From: Chloroflexi bacterium HGW-Chloroflexi-6
Lineage (GTDB): Bacteria; Chloroflexota; Anaerolineae; Anaerolineales; Villigracilaceae
Direction of reading: 5' to 3'
Assembly (NCBI GenBank): GCA_002840685.1
Contig: PHBU01000019.1
Span: forward strand, 21,398 to 85,397
Length of the DNA stretch: 64,000 nucleotides
Shown: piece by piece, positions 1 through 9,500 of the stretch
How the letters are laid out: each line of letters starts with the position of its first letter
Numbering within the stretch: the stretch's first letter is position 1
Program-made: the position numbers and the translations under genes
Notes under the pieces: generated by a model
What the model was told of the DNA's origin: nothing
The model's input: the letters and a program-made list of their open reading frames with translations, nothing else
Database searches by the model: none

Positions 1-845
1 AACCCATCCAAGAAAAGAATGCCCTGGAAGGGATGGTGCTGATCGTTTTTCGGGATGTTAATGTGATTTCCAAGGCAAGCGACAAGCCGCGCCGAGGCTC
101 AATGCAAAGAACGCGCCTGGATGAACTGGAGCGCGAACTCAACCAGGCGCGTCGGGAAGTACAATCCATCCGTGAAGAGATGCAAACCTCGCAGGAAGAA
201 CTCAAATCAGCCAACGAAGAGTTGCAATCAACCAACGAAGAACTGCAATCTGCCAACGAAGAATTGACCACATCTAAAGAAGAGATGCAATCGATGAACG
301 AGGAGTTGCAAACAGTCAATAACGAATTGCAAGCGAACGTGGGCGAACTTTCTCACGCGAACAACGATATGAAGAACCTGCTCGACAGTACCGACATCGC
401 CACCTTATTTTTGGATAATCAGTTGCGCGTGCGGCGCTTCACCAGCCAGACGAGCCAGATCACTCGCTTGATCCCCAGCGATGTAGGCCGCCCGATCACC
501 GATATCGCCTCGGCGCTGCTCTACCCGCAACTGGCCGAGGATGCGCGTGAAGTTCTGCGAACGCTGGTCAAAGTGGACAAACAGATAGCCACCCCAGAAG
601 GTTCCTGGTTCACGGTGCGCATTTTGCCCTACCGTACCCTGGACAATATGATCGACGGCGTGGTGATCACGTTTAGCGATATTACTGAAGTCAAGAAGTT
701 GGAAGGCAAAGATAAACTTGTCGCCGAGTTGCTCATCGCCAACCAGGAGCTTGCCTTCCAAAACGCAGAAAAGGAAAAACGCGCCGCCGAGTTGGTGATC
801 GCCAATGCCTATCTTGAGAAATTGACCGCTAAGTTGAAGAAGTGA
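1..845 (+). CDS. CheB/CheR-PAS fusion protein, C-terminal part (5' truncated by window edge)
   Basis: The open frame runs in from the left edge (first full codon at base 3), so only the C-terminal ~280 residues are visible; an internal ATG at 33 is unlikely to be the real start. What remains is a long heptad coiled coil (about nt 110-360) with repeated NEELQS/NEELTT units, then one PAS domain (about nt 370-700) and a short C-terminal helix. That coil followed by a PAS is the hallmark linker of CheB-CheR methylesterase/methyltransferase fusions that pass signals to PAS kinases; the catalytic domains would lie upstream, outside the window. It likely works with the two PAS genes downstream on the same strand. 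Function is inferred from the tail only. Confidence 0.75.
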   Translation, partial: PIQEKNALEGMVLIVFRDVNVISKASDKPRRGSMQRTRLDELERELNQARREVQSIREEMQTSQEELKSANEELQSTNEELQSANEELTTSKEEMQSMNEELQTVNNELQANVGELSHANNDMKNLLDSTDIATLFLDNQLRVRRFTSQTSQITRLIPSDVGRPITDIASALLYPQLAEDAREVLRTLVKVDKQIATPEGSWFTVRILPYRTLDNMIDGVVITFSDITEVKKLEGKDKLVAELLIANQELAFQNAEKEKRAAELVIANAYLEKLTAKLKK

Positions 846-992
846 TCAGTGAAATGCCATTGTGAGAGCGCACTTGTTCTCTCTGGCACCGCCCGCACAC
901 CTCGCGAAGTTCCCTGCACAGACCGCATGGCGCGAGCGTGGCAGGTTTGCCCGAAGCAATCCCCTCGCAACGGGACAATAAAGGAGTAGGCC

Positions 993-1574
993 ATGAAAAT
1001 AAACGACCCTTCCATAAACTCACATTGTACAGATGTTCCTTCAGGATGGCAAAACCTGCGTCAGCAAGCCGAAGAGAAGTTGAGCATGCGCAAGAAATCT
1101 TCTGCAACAGAGACCGACACCCTGCGCCTGATCCACGAGTTGGAAGTGCACCAGATTGAGCTGGAGATGCAGAACGAGGAACTGTTGCAAGCGAACGCGG
1201 CGTTGGAAGCGACACTCAGCCTGTATGCTGAACTGTACGCCTTTGCTTCGGTTGGTTACTTTACACTAACGCGAGACGGGACGATCCGCCGCGCTAATTC
1301 AACCGGGGCAGAAATGATGGGCGTTGGGCTTAACGAACTGATCAAACGACGCTTCGCTTTGTTTGTTTCCCCAGAATCGCGCCTAACTTTCAGCACCTTT
1401 CTTGATAATGTGTTTACAAGCGGAAGCAAAGAAGTCTGCGAAGTCGCCGTTCAGAAAGCCGGATCTGCTCCAGTCTGGCTGCAGATTGAAGCCATCGTTG
1501 ACTCTTTGAACGGGCAGAATAAACTGTGCTATGCCAAAGTGGATGATATTACCAGCCGCAAAGCCAGGGAGTAG
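993..1574 (+). CDS. Single-PAS signalling protein
   Basis: A 193-residue protein with a good ribosome site (AAGGAG at 981, 6 bases before ATG). Residues ~25-65 form a helical segment with the motif HELEVHQIELEMQNEEL, common ahead of PAS domains in multi-PAS kinases; residues ~70-190 are one PAS domain. It has no kinase, GGDEF or HTH output, so it may be a sensor/adaptor acting on a partner. It is clearly paralogous to the first ~190 residues of the histidine kinase 60 bp downstream (shared LYxFAxVGY, FLDxVFxSG and AGSAPVW blocks), so the pair arose by tandem duplication and may share a ligand. The ligand is unknown. Confidence 0.8.
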   Translation: MKINDPSINSHCTDVPSGWQNLRQQAEEKLSMRKKSSATETDTLRLIHELEVHQIELEMQNEELLQANAALEATLSLYAELYAFASVGYFTLTRDGTIRRANSTGAEMMGVGLNELIKRRFALFVSPESRLTFSTFLDNVFTSGSKEVCEVAVQKAGSAPVWLQIEAIVDSLNGQNKLCYAKVDDITSRKARE

Positions 1575-1634
1575 TATTCGGTGAGCAGCGATTTGCCGCT
1601 GATATCTGACTAATGCTGACGAAAAGGAACCGCC

Positions 1635-3716
1635 ATGAAGAAAACTGAATTACGTCAGCAGGCCGAAGCAAGCCTGGGCCAACAGAAAAAAGCCAGCATG
1701 CCTGCGACCGAGATTGAGACTCAGCGTTTGGTGCACGAACTTCAGGTGCATCAGATCGAGTTGGAGCTGCAGAACCAGGAATTGGCACAGGCGCGGGCCG
1801 AGACTGAAGCGGCGCTGCGTCAATATACCGCTTTATATGATTTTGCGCCGGTGGGCTATCTAACCCTGGCACGGGATGGCGCGATTCACCAGGTTAATCT
1901 GGCAGGGGCCGCCCTGCTCGGCCTGGAGCGCGGCCAACTGCTCCAACGGCGTTTGGGAATCTTTGCCGCCATCCAATCCCGTCCAATCTTGAGCACTTTC
2001 CTGGATCAGGTTTTTAGCAGTGGGAAAAATCAGGTCTGCGAAATCGAGCTTTTGCAGGCGGGTTCTGCGCCGCTTTGGGTGCATCTTGAAGCCGTCATTA
2101 CCGATGAAGAGCACGAAACTTGCCGCGTTGTGCTGGTTGATATCGGTGAGCGCAGGCGGGCGGAGAATGAACTACATAAAAGCCACGCCCTGCTTCAAGC
2201 CGCGCTGGATCAGAGTCCTGCCGGCATTGCCATTGCCGATGCGCCAGACGGGACACTGCGTTTCGTTAACAATGCCAGCCTGCGCATCCGTGGCAGCGAC
2301 CGTCAATCCATTGTTGACGGGGTCGGGATCAACCAATATGCCGCCAGCTGGCAATTGCTCGATCTGGATGGCAGACCCTTAAGAACCGATGAAGTGCCTT
2401 TGGCTCGCGCAGTGATGTTCGGCGAAACAAACAGCCGGGAGTTTATTGTGCGGCGAGCCAGTAATGATGACCGCATTGTGTTGGGCAACGCTGCTCCGAT
2501 CAAGGATGACTCTGGGAAAGTGGTTGCGGCGATTGTGGTTTTCACCGACATCACCGAGCGCAAACAGATGGAAGATGCCTTGCGAAAGAGCGAAAACGAA
2601 TTTCGCATGCTGGCTGAATCCATGCCTCAGATGGTCTGGGTTTGTCAACCAGACGGCAAAAATATTTACTTTAATCAGCACTGGGTGGATTACACGGGGC
2701 TGACTCTAGATGAGAGTTACGGGGATGGTTGGAATAAACCTTTTCATCCCGATGACCAACCACGTGCCTGGGAGGCCTGGCAAAGCGCGACGAAGAGTCT
2801 CTCCGAATATTCCCTAGAATGCCGCTTGCGCCGTGCCGATGGCACGTACACTTGGTGGCTGATTCGGGGCGTTCCGTTGGTGGATGCGGAGGGTCAGGTG
2901 CTCAAATGGTTTGGGACCTGCACCGACATCCATAAATTAATGCAGGCGGAGAATGAAATCCGCCAACTGAATGCAACCCTCGAAGAGCGGGGCGTAGAAC
3001 GTACGCGCGATTTGCGCGAAGCCCAGGAACAGCTCATCCTGAAGGAGAAGCTGGCGGTTCTCGGCCAACTGGCAAGCGGGGTGGCTTACAAACTGCGCAA
3101 CCCACTCACTGCCATCCAGAATGCCGTCTATTACTTGAACTTAATCCAACCCGAGAAAAACGAAAAAATTGATCAATACCACGGGCTGATTGAACAGGAG
3201 GCCCACGAGGCGCAGAAAATCATCACTGACCTGCTGGATTTTGCCGTCATCCCCTCGTCGGACCCGGAACCGGTCTCCATCCCTGAACTGGTTCAGCGGG
3301 TCATGGAACGTCATCCCCAACCGCCCCTGATCAAGGTAGCGCTTAACCTACCCGCCGACCTGCCTAAAGTTTATGCCGATCTGCTCCAAATGGAACAGGT
3401 TCTGGGAAATCTTATCCTAAATGCCAACCAGGCTATGTCGTCTGGTGGCCAGTTGGAAATCGGCGCCCAACTGGCGGTGATTCACACCGCAGACCCAGCG
3501 GTGGCAATCACAGTGAAGGATAACGGCACCGGTATTTCCCCCGAAAATATGCAGAAACTGTTTATGCCGCTCTTCACCACCAAAGCCAAAAGCCTCGGGT
3601 TAGGACTGGCTCTCAGCCAGAAACTGGTCGAGGCCAATGGCGGTAAGATTGAGGTTGCGAGCGAACCAGACCAGGGGAGTACATTTACGGTTTTTTTGCC
3701 GGTCTACAGTAAATAA
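1635..3716 (+). CDS. Multi-PAS sensor histidine kinase-like protein lacking the canonical phospho-acceptor His
   Basis: A 693-residue soluble kinase: PAS 1 (~40-175), PAS 2 (~180-310), PAS 3 with PAC (~318-440), coiled coil, HisKA-like dimerisation region (~465-530) and HATPase_c (~580-692). The ATPase boxes are present: NLILNANQAM (N box), VKDNGTGI (G1), PLFTTKAK and GLGLAL (G2). The H box reads LASGVAYKLRNPLTAI where the family has GVAHELRNPL, so the phosphorylated His is Tyr485 (TAC at 3087-3089, one transition from CAC). By family knowledge it cannot autophosphorylate normally; it may be a pseudokinase, act by heterodimerisation, or carry a recent mutation. The N-terminal PAS duplicates the preceding gene. 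No cognate response regulator adjoins it directly. Confidence 0.88.
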   Translation: MKKTELRQQAEASLGQQKKASMPATEIETQRLVHELQVHQIELELQNQELAQARAETEAALRQYTALYDFAPVGYLTLARDGAIHQVNLAGAALLGLERGQLLQRRLGIFAAIQSRPILSTFLDQVFSSGKNQVCEIELLQAGSAPLWVHLEAVITDEEHETCRVVLVDIGERRRAENELHKSHALLQAALDQSPAGIAIADAPDGTLRFVNNASLRIRGSDRQSIVDGVGINQYAASWQLLDLDGRPLRTDEVPLARAVMFGETNSREFIVRRASNDDRIVLGNAAPIKDDSGKVVAAIVVFTDITERKQMEDALRKSENEFRMLAESMPQMVWVCQPDGKNIYFNQHWVDYTGLTLDESYGDGWNKPFHPDDQPRAWEAWQSATKSLSEYSLECRLRRADGTYTWWLIRGVPLVDAEGQVLKWFGTCTDIHKLMQAENEIRQLNATLEERGVERTRDLREAQEQLILKEKLAVLGQLASGVAYKLRNPLTAIQNAVYYLNLIQPEKNEKIDQYHGLIEQEAHEAQKIITDLLDFAVIPSSDPEPVSIPELVQRVMERHPQPPLIKVALNLPADLPKVYADLLQMEQVLGNLILNANQAMSSGGQLEIGAQLAVIHTADPAVAITVKDNGTGISPENMQKLFMPLFTTKAKSLGLGLALSQKLVEANGGKIEVASEPDQGSTFTVFLPVYSK

Positions 3717-3911
3717 CTGATGAGTAAGGAATTTTAGCGATTGGTATTTTCACTTGCTTGACCCCTCACCAAATCACACTAAATTAAACGAAATTCCCTT
3801 GCTGTTACGGGAGCGACTTCACGCAACTCATTGTACTTTACGATAACTCTGCCTATTTTTTTTTACAATTGGCGGCCCGACAGTACAACCCCGCGATCTT
3901 TCAACAATAGT

Positions 3912-4133
3912 AAAACAACCAAAGTTTCGCGTTACCTGGGGCATTCATCGCCTCGGATTACTTTAGAGACGTATGCTCACCTTCTTTCAGGTGGTTTCGA
4001 AGATGTTGCTCAAGTGATGAGTGCGATCTCTCTCAGTGCGGAAAATCGATGCGGAGCAAGCCCAAGCTTAAATGTCGAAACAAAACAGTTGCAACGATCT
4101 ACGCTTGAAAGGCCCTTTTCCCCCTACATATGA
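3912..4133 (+). pseudogene. Tyrosine recombinase (integrase) C-terminal remnant
   Basis: An open frame crosses 3831-4133, but only its part from about 3912 is recognisable: KVSRYLGHSSPRITLETYAHL carries the last catalytic His (of LGH) and the nucleophilic Tyr of tyrosine recombinases, then a variable tail. The catalytic Arg, the HxxR block and the N-terminal DNA-binding part are missing. It ends 31 bp from the 3' end of tRNA-Arg, the usual target side for such enzymes, so it is best read as the scar of an element once integrated in that tRNA. The rest of 3717-3911 shows nothing recognisable apart from AT-rich sequence. Confidence 0.75.
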
Positions 4134-4134
4134 T

Positions 4135-4160
4135 ATATGGCGGTCAAAAGACCGCCATAT
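4135..4160. terminator. Perfect 11-bp hairpin next to tRNA-Arg
   Basis: ATATGGCGGTC, loop AAAA, then its exact complement. It lies just past the tRNA-Arg 3' end on the minus strand, so it may stop that transcript. No T tract follows on either strand, so terminator function is uncertain; an attachment-site dyad is an alternative. Confidence 0.5.
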
Positions 4161-4164
4161 CTAG

Positions 4165-4237
4165 TGCCCCAGCCAGGAGTCGAACCCGGAACCTACTGAT
4201 CCGAAGTCAGGCGCTCTATCCATTGAGCTACTGAGGC
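4165..4237 (-). tRNA. tRNA-Arg (anticodon UCG)
   Basis: The reverse complement folds as a cloverleaf: acceptor GCCTCAG pairs with CTGGGGC, discriminator A; anticodon loop CTTCGGA gives UCG, decoding CGA. A TATAAT -10 box lies upstream on the minus strand (4252-4247). CCA is not encoded. The 3' end faces the integrase remnant at 3912-4133, marking it as a former attachment site. Confidence 0.95.
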
Positions 4238-4292
4238 ATAGCCGCGATTATACCATTGTGATTTTGTTTTCTGCGGTGATAAACTATTGGAT

Positions 4293-5111
4293 ATGAACAG
4301 GCCCACCTCATCTGCTCAAATTTCTGAAACCATTTCTGCTCTTGGTATGCAGGGCAGCATTGTCTGCCTGCACTCATCGTTAAGATCTTTCGGATACGTG
4401 GATGGAGGCGCCGAGACGGTTATCCGTGCGTTTTTACAGGCGGACTGTACCCTGGTTGTCCCGACCTTTACCTACGACTGTGAAGTTGCGCCTCCGCCGG
4501 AGCGACTCATCCTTCAGAATGGCTTCGATCCGAACCAGGTTTTCGAGGCTGGACCCGCCCAAACCTATAACCCGCGCAGTGGCATGATCTCGCGCGAGAT
4601 GGGGGCGATCCCGGCCAGGCTGCTGCAGATGCGCGGAACCGCGCGGGGCGCGCACCCGCTCAATTCTTTTGCAGCGCTCGGCCCACTGGCGGATGAAATC
4701 ATCGGCGCGCAAAATCCCATGAATGTGTATGGCCCGCTTAAGCAAGTGTATGCCCGGCAGCCGGCCTTTGTCGCGCTGGTGGGGGTCGATCTGACCTCCG
4801 CCACCCCGATCCATTTTGCCGAGGAAAAAGCCGGCAGGCGTTTGTTCAGGCGTTGGGCGAAAAACGCTGACGGTTCAACCCTCGAAGTCGAGGTCGGCAG
4901 CTGCTCGGACGGTTTCAACAACCTTCAGCCGCCTCTAAAAAACCTCGAGCTGAACGCCACGGTTGCAGAGAGCGCCTGGAAGGTTTACCCGTTTAAGGGC
5001 TTTATTGACACCCTGGCGCAGGCCATCCTGCAAAACCCATCGATCACCCACTGCGCCGACCCGGACTGCGTCCGCTGTAACGACATGGTCAGGGGCGGAC
5101 CGCTCTTATAG
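4293..5111 (+). CDS. Aminoglycoside N(3)-acetyltransferase family protein
   Basis: About 272 residues, the usual length for the AAC(3) family, which moves an acetyl group from acetyl-CoA to the 3-amino group of aminoglycosides; many environmental members have other or unknown substrates. The family N-terminal block is clear: VCLHSSLRSFGYVDGG followed by LVVPTFTYD, and a later IHFAEEKAG block. The C terminus has a Cys-rich tail (CADPDCVRCND). Start taken at ATG 4293; a TTG two codons earlier (4287) is possible and neither has a strong ribosome site. It is followed after 17 bp by a second antibiotic-modification homologue, and the two probably form an operon. Resistance itself is not shown by sequence. 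Confidence 0.85.
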   Translation: MNRPTSSAQISETISALGMQGSIVCLHSSLRSFGYVDGGAETVIRAFLQADCTLVVPTFTYDCEVAPPPERLILQNGFDPNQVFEAGPAQTYNPRSGMISREMGAIPARLLQMRGTARGAHPLNSFAALGPLADEIIGAQNPMNVYGPLKQVYARQPAFVALVGVDLTSATPIHFAEEKAGRRLFRRWAKNADGSTLEVEVGSCSDGFNNLQPPLKNLELNATVAESAWKVYPFKGFIDTLAQAILQNPSITHCADPDCVRCNDMVRGGPLL

Positions 5112-5128
5112 CGCCCCCGGAGATTCTG

Positions 5129-5659
5129 ATGACAACAAAAAAACCTGAAATGACCGCCGCCGACGTGATCGCGTTTGTGACACTGCTCAACCAGAACGGG
5201 ATCGAGGTTTGCATCGATGGCGGCTGGGGCGTTGACGCCCTGTTGGGCAGGCAGACCCGCCTGCATGCCGACCTCGATATTGCCGTTGACCACGCCGACG
5301 TGCCGAAAATCCGGGCTTTGCTCGAAGCCCGCAACTACCAGGATGTTCCGCGCGACGATACCCGCGACTGTAATTTTGTTATGGGTGATGAACACGGACG
5401 CCTGATCGATTTCCATTCCTGCACGTTTGACGCGGATGGGAACATCACCTTTGGCGTGCCGTATCCGTATGACTCACTTAAAGGAACGGGGATTATTGAT
5501 GGCTTCCCGGTCAGGTGCATCACCCCCGAATGGATGGTCAAGTTCCACACCGGCTACCCGCTCGATGAGAACGATTATCACGATGTCAAATTGCTTTGCC
5601 GGCAGTTTGGAATTCCGATCCCTGAAGATTATGCTGAATTCATTGCTCTGGACGGATAA
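5129..5659 (+). CDS. Lincosamide nucleotidyltransferase-like (LinA/Lnu fold) protein
   Basis: A 176-residue minimal nucleotidyltransferase. The motif DGGWGVDALLGRQTR with LHADLDIAV shortly after is the active-site signature of the LnuA/ANT(2'')-like group (G-W-G plus a metal-binding DxD-type pair, DLD). Known members adenylylate lincomycin or clindamycin, or aminoglycosides; related chromosomal copies are of unknown substrate. GGAG at 5119 sits 6 bases before the ATG. It is co-directional with, and 17 bp from, the AAC(3)-like gene. Function call is from motif and length only. Confidence 0.8.
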   Translation: MTTKKPEMTAADVIAFVTLLNQNGIEVCIDGGWGVDALLGRQTRLHADLDIAVDHADVPKIRALLEARNYQDVPRDDTRDCNFVMGDEHGRLIDFHSCTFDADGNITFGVPYPYDSLKGTGIIDGFPVRCITPEWMVKFHTGYPLDENDYHDVKLLCRQFGIPIPEDYAEFIALDG

Positions 5660-5690
5660 TTTACAAAACCAGTTATAAAAAAGAATTGTA

Positions 5691-5720
5691 TGGACATTTC
5701 ATCGATTATCCGTGTACAAT
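5691..5720 (+). promoter_or_regulatory. Sigma-70-type promoter for the NarL-family regulator
   Basis: TGGACA at 5691 and TACAAT at 5715 with an 18-bp spacer, 30 bp before the ATG at 5751. Confidence 0.55.
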
Positions 5721-5750
5721 CTTAATAAGGGATAAAGGATAAGAGAGAAT

Positions 5751-6413
5751 ATGACGACAACTACTGAGCAATCGCATAAAAAAATTAAAATCATGCTCGC
5801 GGATGATCATCCAGTAACGCGAGCGGGGATTCGGAAGATCCTCGAAACTGCCCCTGATATCGAAATTGTTGGCGAGGCTTGCAGCGGTTTTGAAGTACAG
5901 GAATTAGTTGGAGCCTTATTACCCGACGTTCTCCTGCTCGATTTGCAGATGCCAGGGCCAAGGCCGAGCGAGCTTGAACGTTGGGTACGCGAGCGATATC
6001 CCAAAATCGTTACCCTTATCCTGACCGCCCATAGTCGCGATTCGTATCTTGCCACGATGATGGATGCCGGAGTGGCAGGCTTCTTAAGCAAGCAAGAGTC
6101 TGAGCATACCTTGATCAGTTCCATTCGGCGGGCAGTAGAAGGGGAACTGCTTTTTAGTCAGGAGCAGTACAGCCGGGCAACGCTTTGGCGCAGAGATGCA
6201 GGGGCCAAATGGGAAAGTCTCACCGAGCGGCAACGCAATGTGGTTTGTCTTGTGGCAAAAGGGAAACAAAATGCACTGATTGCCCGGGAACTTGGGATTT
6301 CAACGAAAACAGTGGCATATCACATGACAGAGATCATGAAAAGGTTGGGGGTAAGTACGCGCGGCGAGGCTGTTGCCTGGATTGCGCAGCATGCGCCAGA
6401 GAACCTCGAATAA
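5751..6413 (+). CDS. NarL/FixJ-family response regulator
   Basis: A 220-residue two-domain regulator. The receiver (~12-130) has the acidic pair DD (18-19), phospho-acceptor Asp64 (LLLDLQMPG), Thr92 and Lys114; the LuxR-type HTH (~155-212) reads LTERQRNVVCLVAKGKQN and ISTKTVAYHM. It would bind DNA as a phosphorylated dimer. No kinase adjoins it; the nearest is the His-less PAS kinase 2 kb upstream, so its partner is unknown. The stop codon lies inside a small hairpin (6403-6422). The gene immediately upstream of the giant RHS gene could plausibly control it, but no shared site was seen. Confidence 0.92.
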   Translation: MTTTTEQSHKKIKIMLADDHPVTRAGIRKILETAPDIEIVGEACSGFEVQELVGALLPDVLLLDLQMPGPRPSELERWVRERYPKIVTLILTAHSRDSYLATMMDAGVAGFLSKQESEHTLISSIRRAVEGELLFSQEQYSRATLWRRDAGAKWESLTERQRNVVCLVAKGKQNALIARELGISTKTVAYHMTEIMKRLGVSTRGEAVAWIAQHAPENLE

Positions 6414-6422
6414 GTTCGAGGT
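6403..6422 (+). terminator. Hairpin overlapping the response-regulator stop codon
   Basis: ACCTCGAA, loop TAAG, TTCGAGGT: an exact 8-bp stem whose loop contains the TAA stop. There is no T tract, so it may stabilise the mRNA end rather than terminate. Confidence 0.4.
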
Positions 6423-6565
6423 CAAAGACCGGTATTTCTTCCAGTTGTAATTTGTGAAAAATAGAATAAACTATTAAGGTTTGCATTTCTGTTAGGTTTT
6501 CGCCGTAAGCGGGAATCCTACCGTATGCTTGCCCGAATTTTCTGTTTTAACCAAGAGGTGTGGTA

Positions 6566-9500
6566 ATGAAAAAGCTGATTCATCTTTCAATGTTGGTTGT
6601 GCTCGTTTTACAGTCCTTCTTCCCGGCAATCGATGCCATGGCCAAAGAAGCCAGCCAGGCCGCTCTTATCAGCCAGAAACAGGCTGGCTTGCAACAAGAC
6701 GCAACAACCACGCCAGCAGTGGGAGTAACCCCACAAGATGAGTCTACGCCTGAGCTGACACCAACCCCGACAATAGATGAACCAACTGTAATATTCAGCG
6801 AAACACCGACAGCCACAACTACGCCAATTGAAACGCCGGCAGTCACGGTTACGCCAACTGAAACACCCTTGCCGCCCACGCCTGAAATGTCTGCTACGCC
6901 TATCCCGACCCAGACCGACAATGCGCAACCGGTCGGTGAACAGTATGAAATTTTGCTGGAAGCCAATCCCGAATTCATCAGCCCGGGCGGCCAGGTCAAC
7001 CTGCAATGGCAGGTAATAGGAAATGGCCTGGATGGGGCTGATCTGGTTTTTGCTCTACCATATGGCGTGGCTATCAAAGCAGACAAAAAACAAGAGTTGG
7101 ATGCGGAAAAATCAACAGAAATCTATCGTATCCCGGCAGAAGAAAAAGGGATTCTGCATTTGGAAGTTGACCCTAACGCTGAAATGCCGGTTTTGATCCA
7201 GGCCTTGCTGCTGCCGCAGGACACAGGCGCAGATCAAATGACATACCTGGATGCCGAACCGCTGGCGCAGGCCCAGATCGCCCTGATCGAAAAGCTGGAA
7301 ATCCAGAAAGCGGGCGGCAAGGTCGCAGGGCTGAACGGCAAGGTCAAGGTCACCTTCTCGGAGGATACCCTGAGCGAATCGGCCGAGGTTTTCATCCACC
7401 GGCCTCTGCCCGAATCGATGCCGCCTCACAGCCTGAGTGGGCAACCTTTTGAGATCAACGCGCGTAGTGCAAACAATCGGAAAGAGATTTCAAAATTTTC
7501 CGATGAAGTGCGCATCGAGGTCGACTACAGTTATCTGAATGTCAGCGAATCACAGGCGGCTGATCTTGCTTTGTACTGGTACAACGAAGAAAGCGGTGAA
7601 TGGGAAATTCTGCCATCATCAGTTAACACTGAGACTAAAACTCTGTATGCTTCGACCACGCACTTCACTGTTTTTGATGTTGATATTCACAATTGGCAGG
7701 CTTCACGCCTGCCAACCCTGGATAGCTTCCAGGTTTCCGGCTTTACTGGTGCAGGCACTTTTGCGTTGCCCATCGAAGTGCCGCCTGGCCCGGGCGGTTT
7801 ACAGCCAAGCCTGGCCTTAACCTATAACAGCCAGGCGGTTGACCAGGCTCTCAGCTTCAGCCAGGCTTCCTGGGTCGGCATGGGCTGGTCACTGGATACC
7901 GGCATGATTGAGCGCAATACCAAAGGCACAACCAGCAACACCAAGGATGACACTTTCTTTCTGACCTTGAACGGGGTCAGTTCGATGCTGATTCAGGATG
8001 AGAACGGCTACCATCTGGCCGATGAGAACTTCTGGAAGATCGAGAAGCTGGAAAATCCGGATTCCTGGGTGGTGAAGGATAAGGTGGGCAATACCTATTA
8101 CTTTGAGTACACAGCCAAAGCGGCATATTTTATTGGCCGAAAAAATAACGACCCAGAAACTTACTGCGGCAATTATGCCCACCTAACTTATGAGTGGCAT
8201 CTTACGCGGGTCCGTAACATCTATGGCAAGGAATTAACGTATACATACGCCAAAGAAACAAAAACATTTATATATGAAGAATATTCAAACACCCATGAAG
8301 CATGTCGGTCAACGGGTGAAACATTTACTGATACTGCGGTCTACCCGCAGACCATCGTTTACTCGCATAGCCGTTATCGCGTTCGCTTCGATTTAGCAGA
8401 TCGTGCCGATTACAAAGCTAGTTTGGCCAACCCGGGCGCACACGAAAGTTTCATGCGCAAACGGCTTTCGAATATCTATGTCGAGCAAGACTCTGATGGT
8501 AACGGCACTTTTGAGACTATTATTCGGCGTTACCAATTGACTTATGCCGGCAATGACAGCCCCAACCTGGTCTGGCCGGGAGTTGTGTGGACAGCCGGCG
8601 GGAAGACAAGCACGCTGGAAAAAGTGCAGGAATTTGGCCTGAACGGTGCACAGGCCTTGCCCGCCCATACCTTTACTTATTATGATGCTGATTTAGTGAG
8701 TGCTAATATTAATGGTGACATCAACAATATGCATTTGATGCGGGCCGAAAATGGCTATGGCGGTGTAGTTGAGTTTGAGTATGATGTTTGGGTTTCCGAC
8801 AAACATGCTCCCCGGTATAACACCCTTCTGGATTTGGGCTACCGGGGCGATGATCAATTATTGGAAGATCTTCAGGTTATGCGCTCCTGCCAGCCCGATG
8901 GACACTCCAAGCGGATAGATGTCTTTCAGAGTCAAGGATCAGCAACGTGCAATTGGCTGGGTGGCGCACAGCGATACACTTTGGATATTCGAGGACTTGT
9001 TGTCAGTAATACCCCGGAACTCCAGGCCCAGATAAGACCAGGCGGTTTTTACCGCGTTTCCGGGAGTATTGCTGCTAATGACAATACAATTTCGTACGGA
9101 TTCTGGGACGGTGTTGAGCCACAGCAGCCCATCATGGCTGGCGGCAATCTATTCAAATTAGCTGCTGATCGCAACAAGGCGGAAATATTGATTAGCGCAA
9201 CGGGCACATCCAACTGGTCTGGAGTTTCCTGGGTCAAGTTGGAACTGGTGCCAGCCTTTTATCGGGTAACGCAGAAACGAATTTTCGATGGGCGTGGCCA
9301 TGAATATCCGTTTTCTTATACCTATGAAGGCGCAGCGGTTAATCACAGCGGGCTGGTCGATCCGACTGCCTACTGTCCGCTGCAAACCACTGAGCCCTAC
9401 AGCAGTTGGCTATATAAAGATGATGTGAGCTGCAGGGAATTTACACTGCTTAACTCCCAGTTTCGCGGGCACAGCAGGGTGACGGAAATTGGCCCGAACG

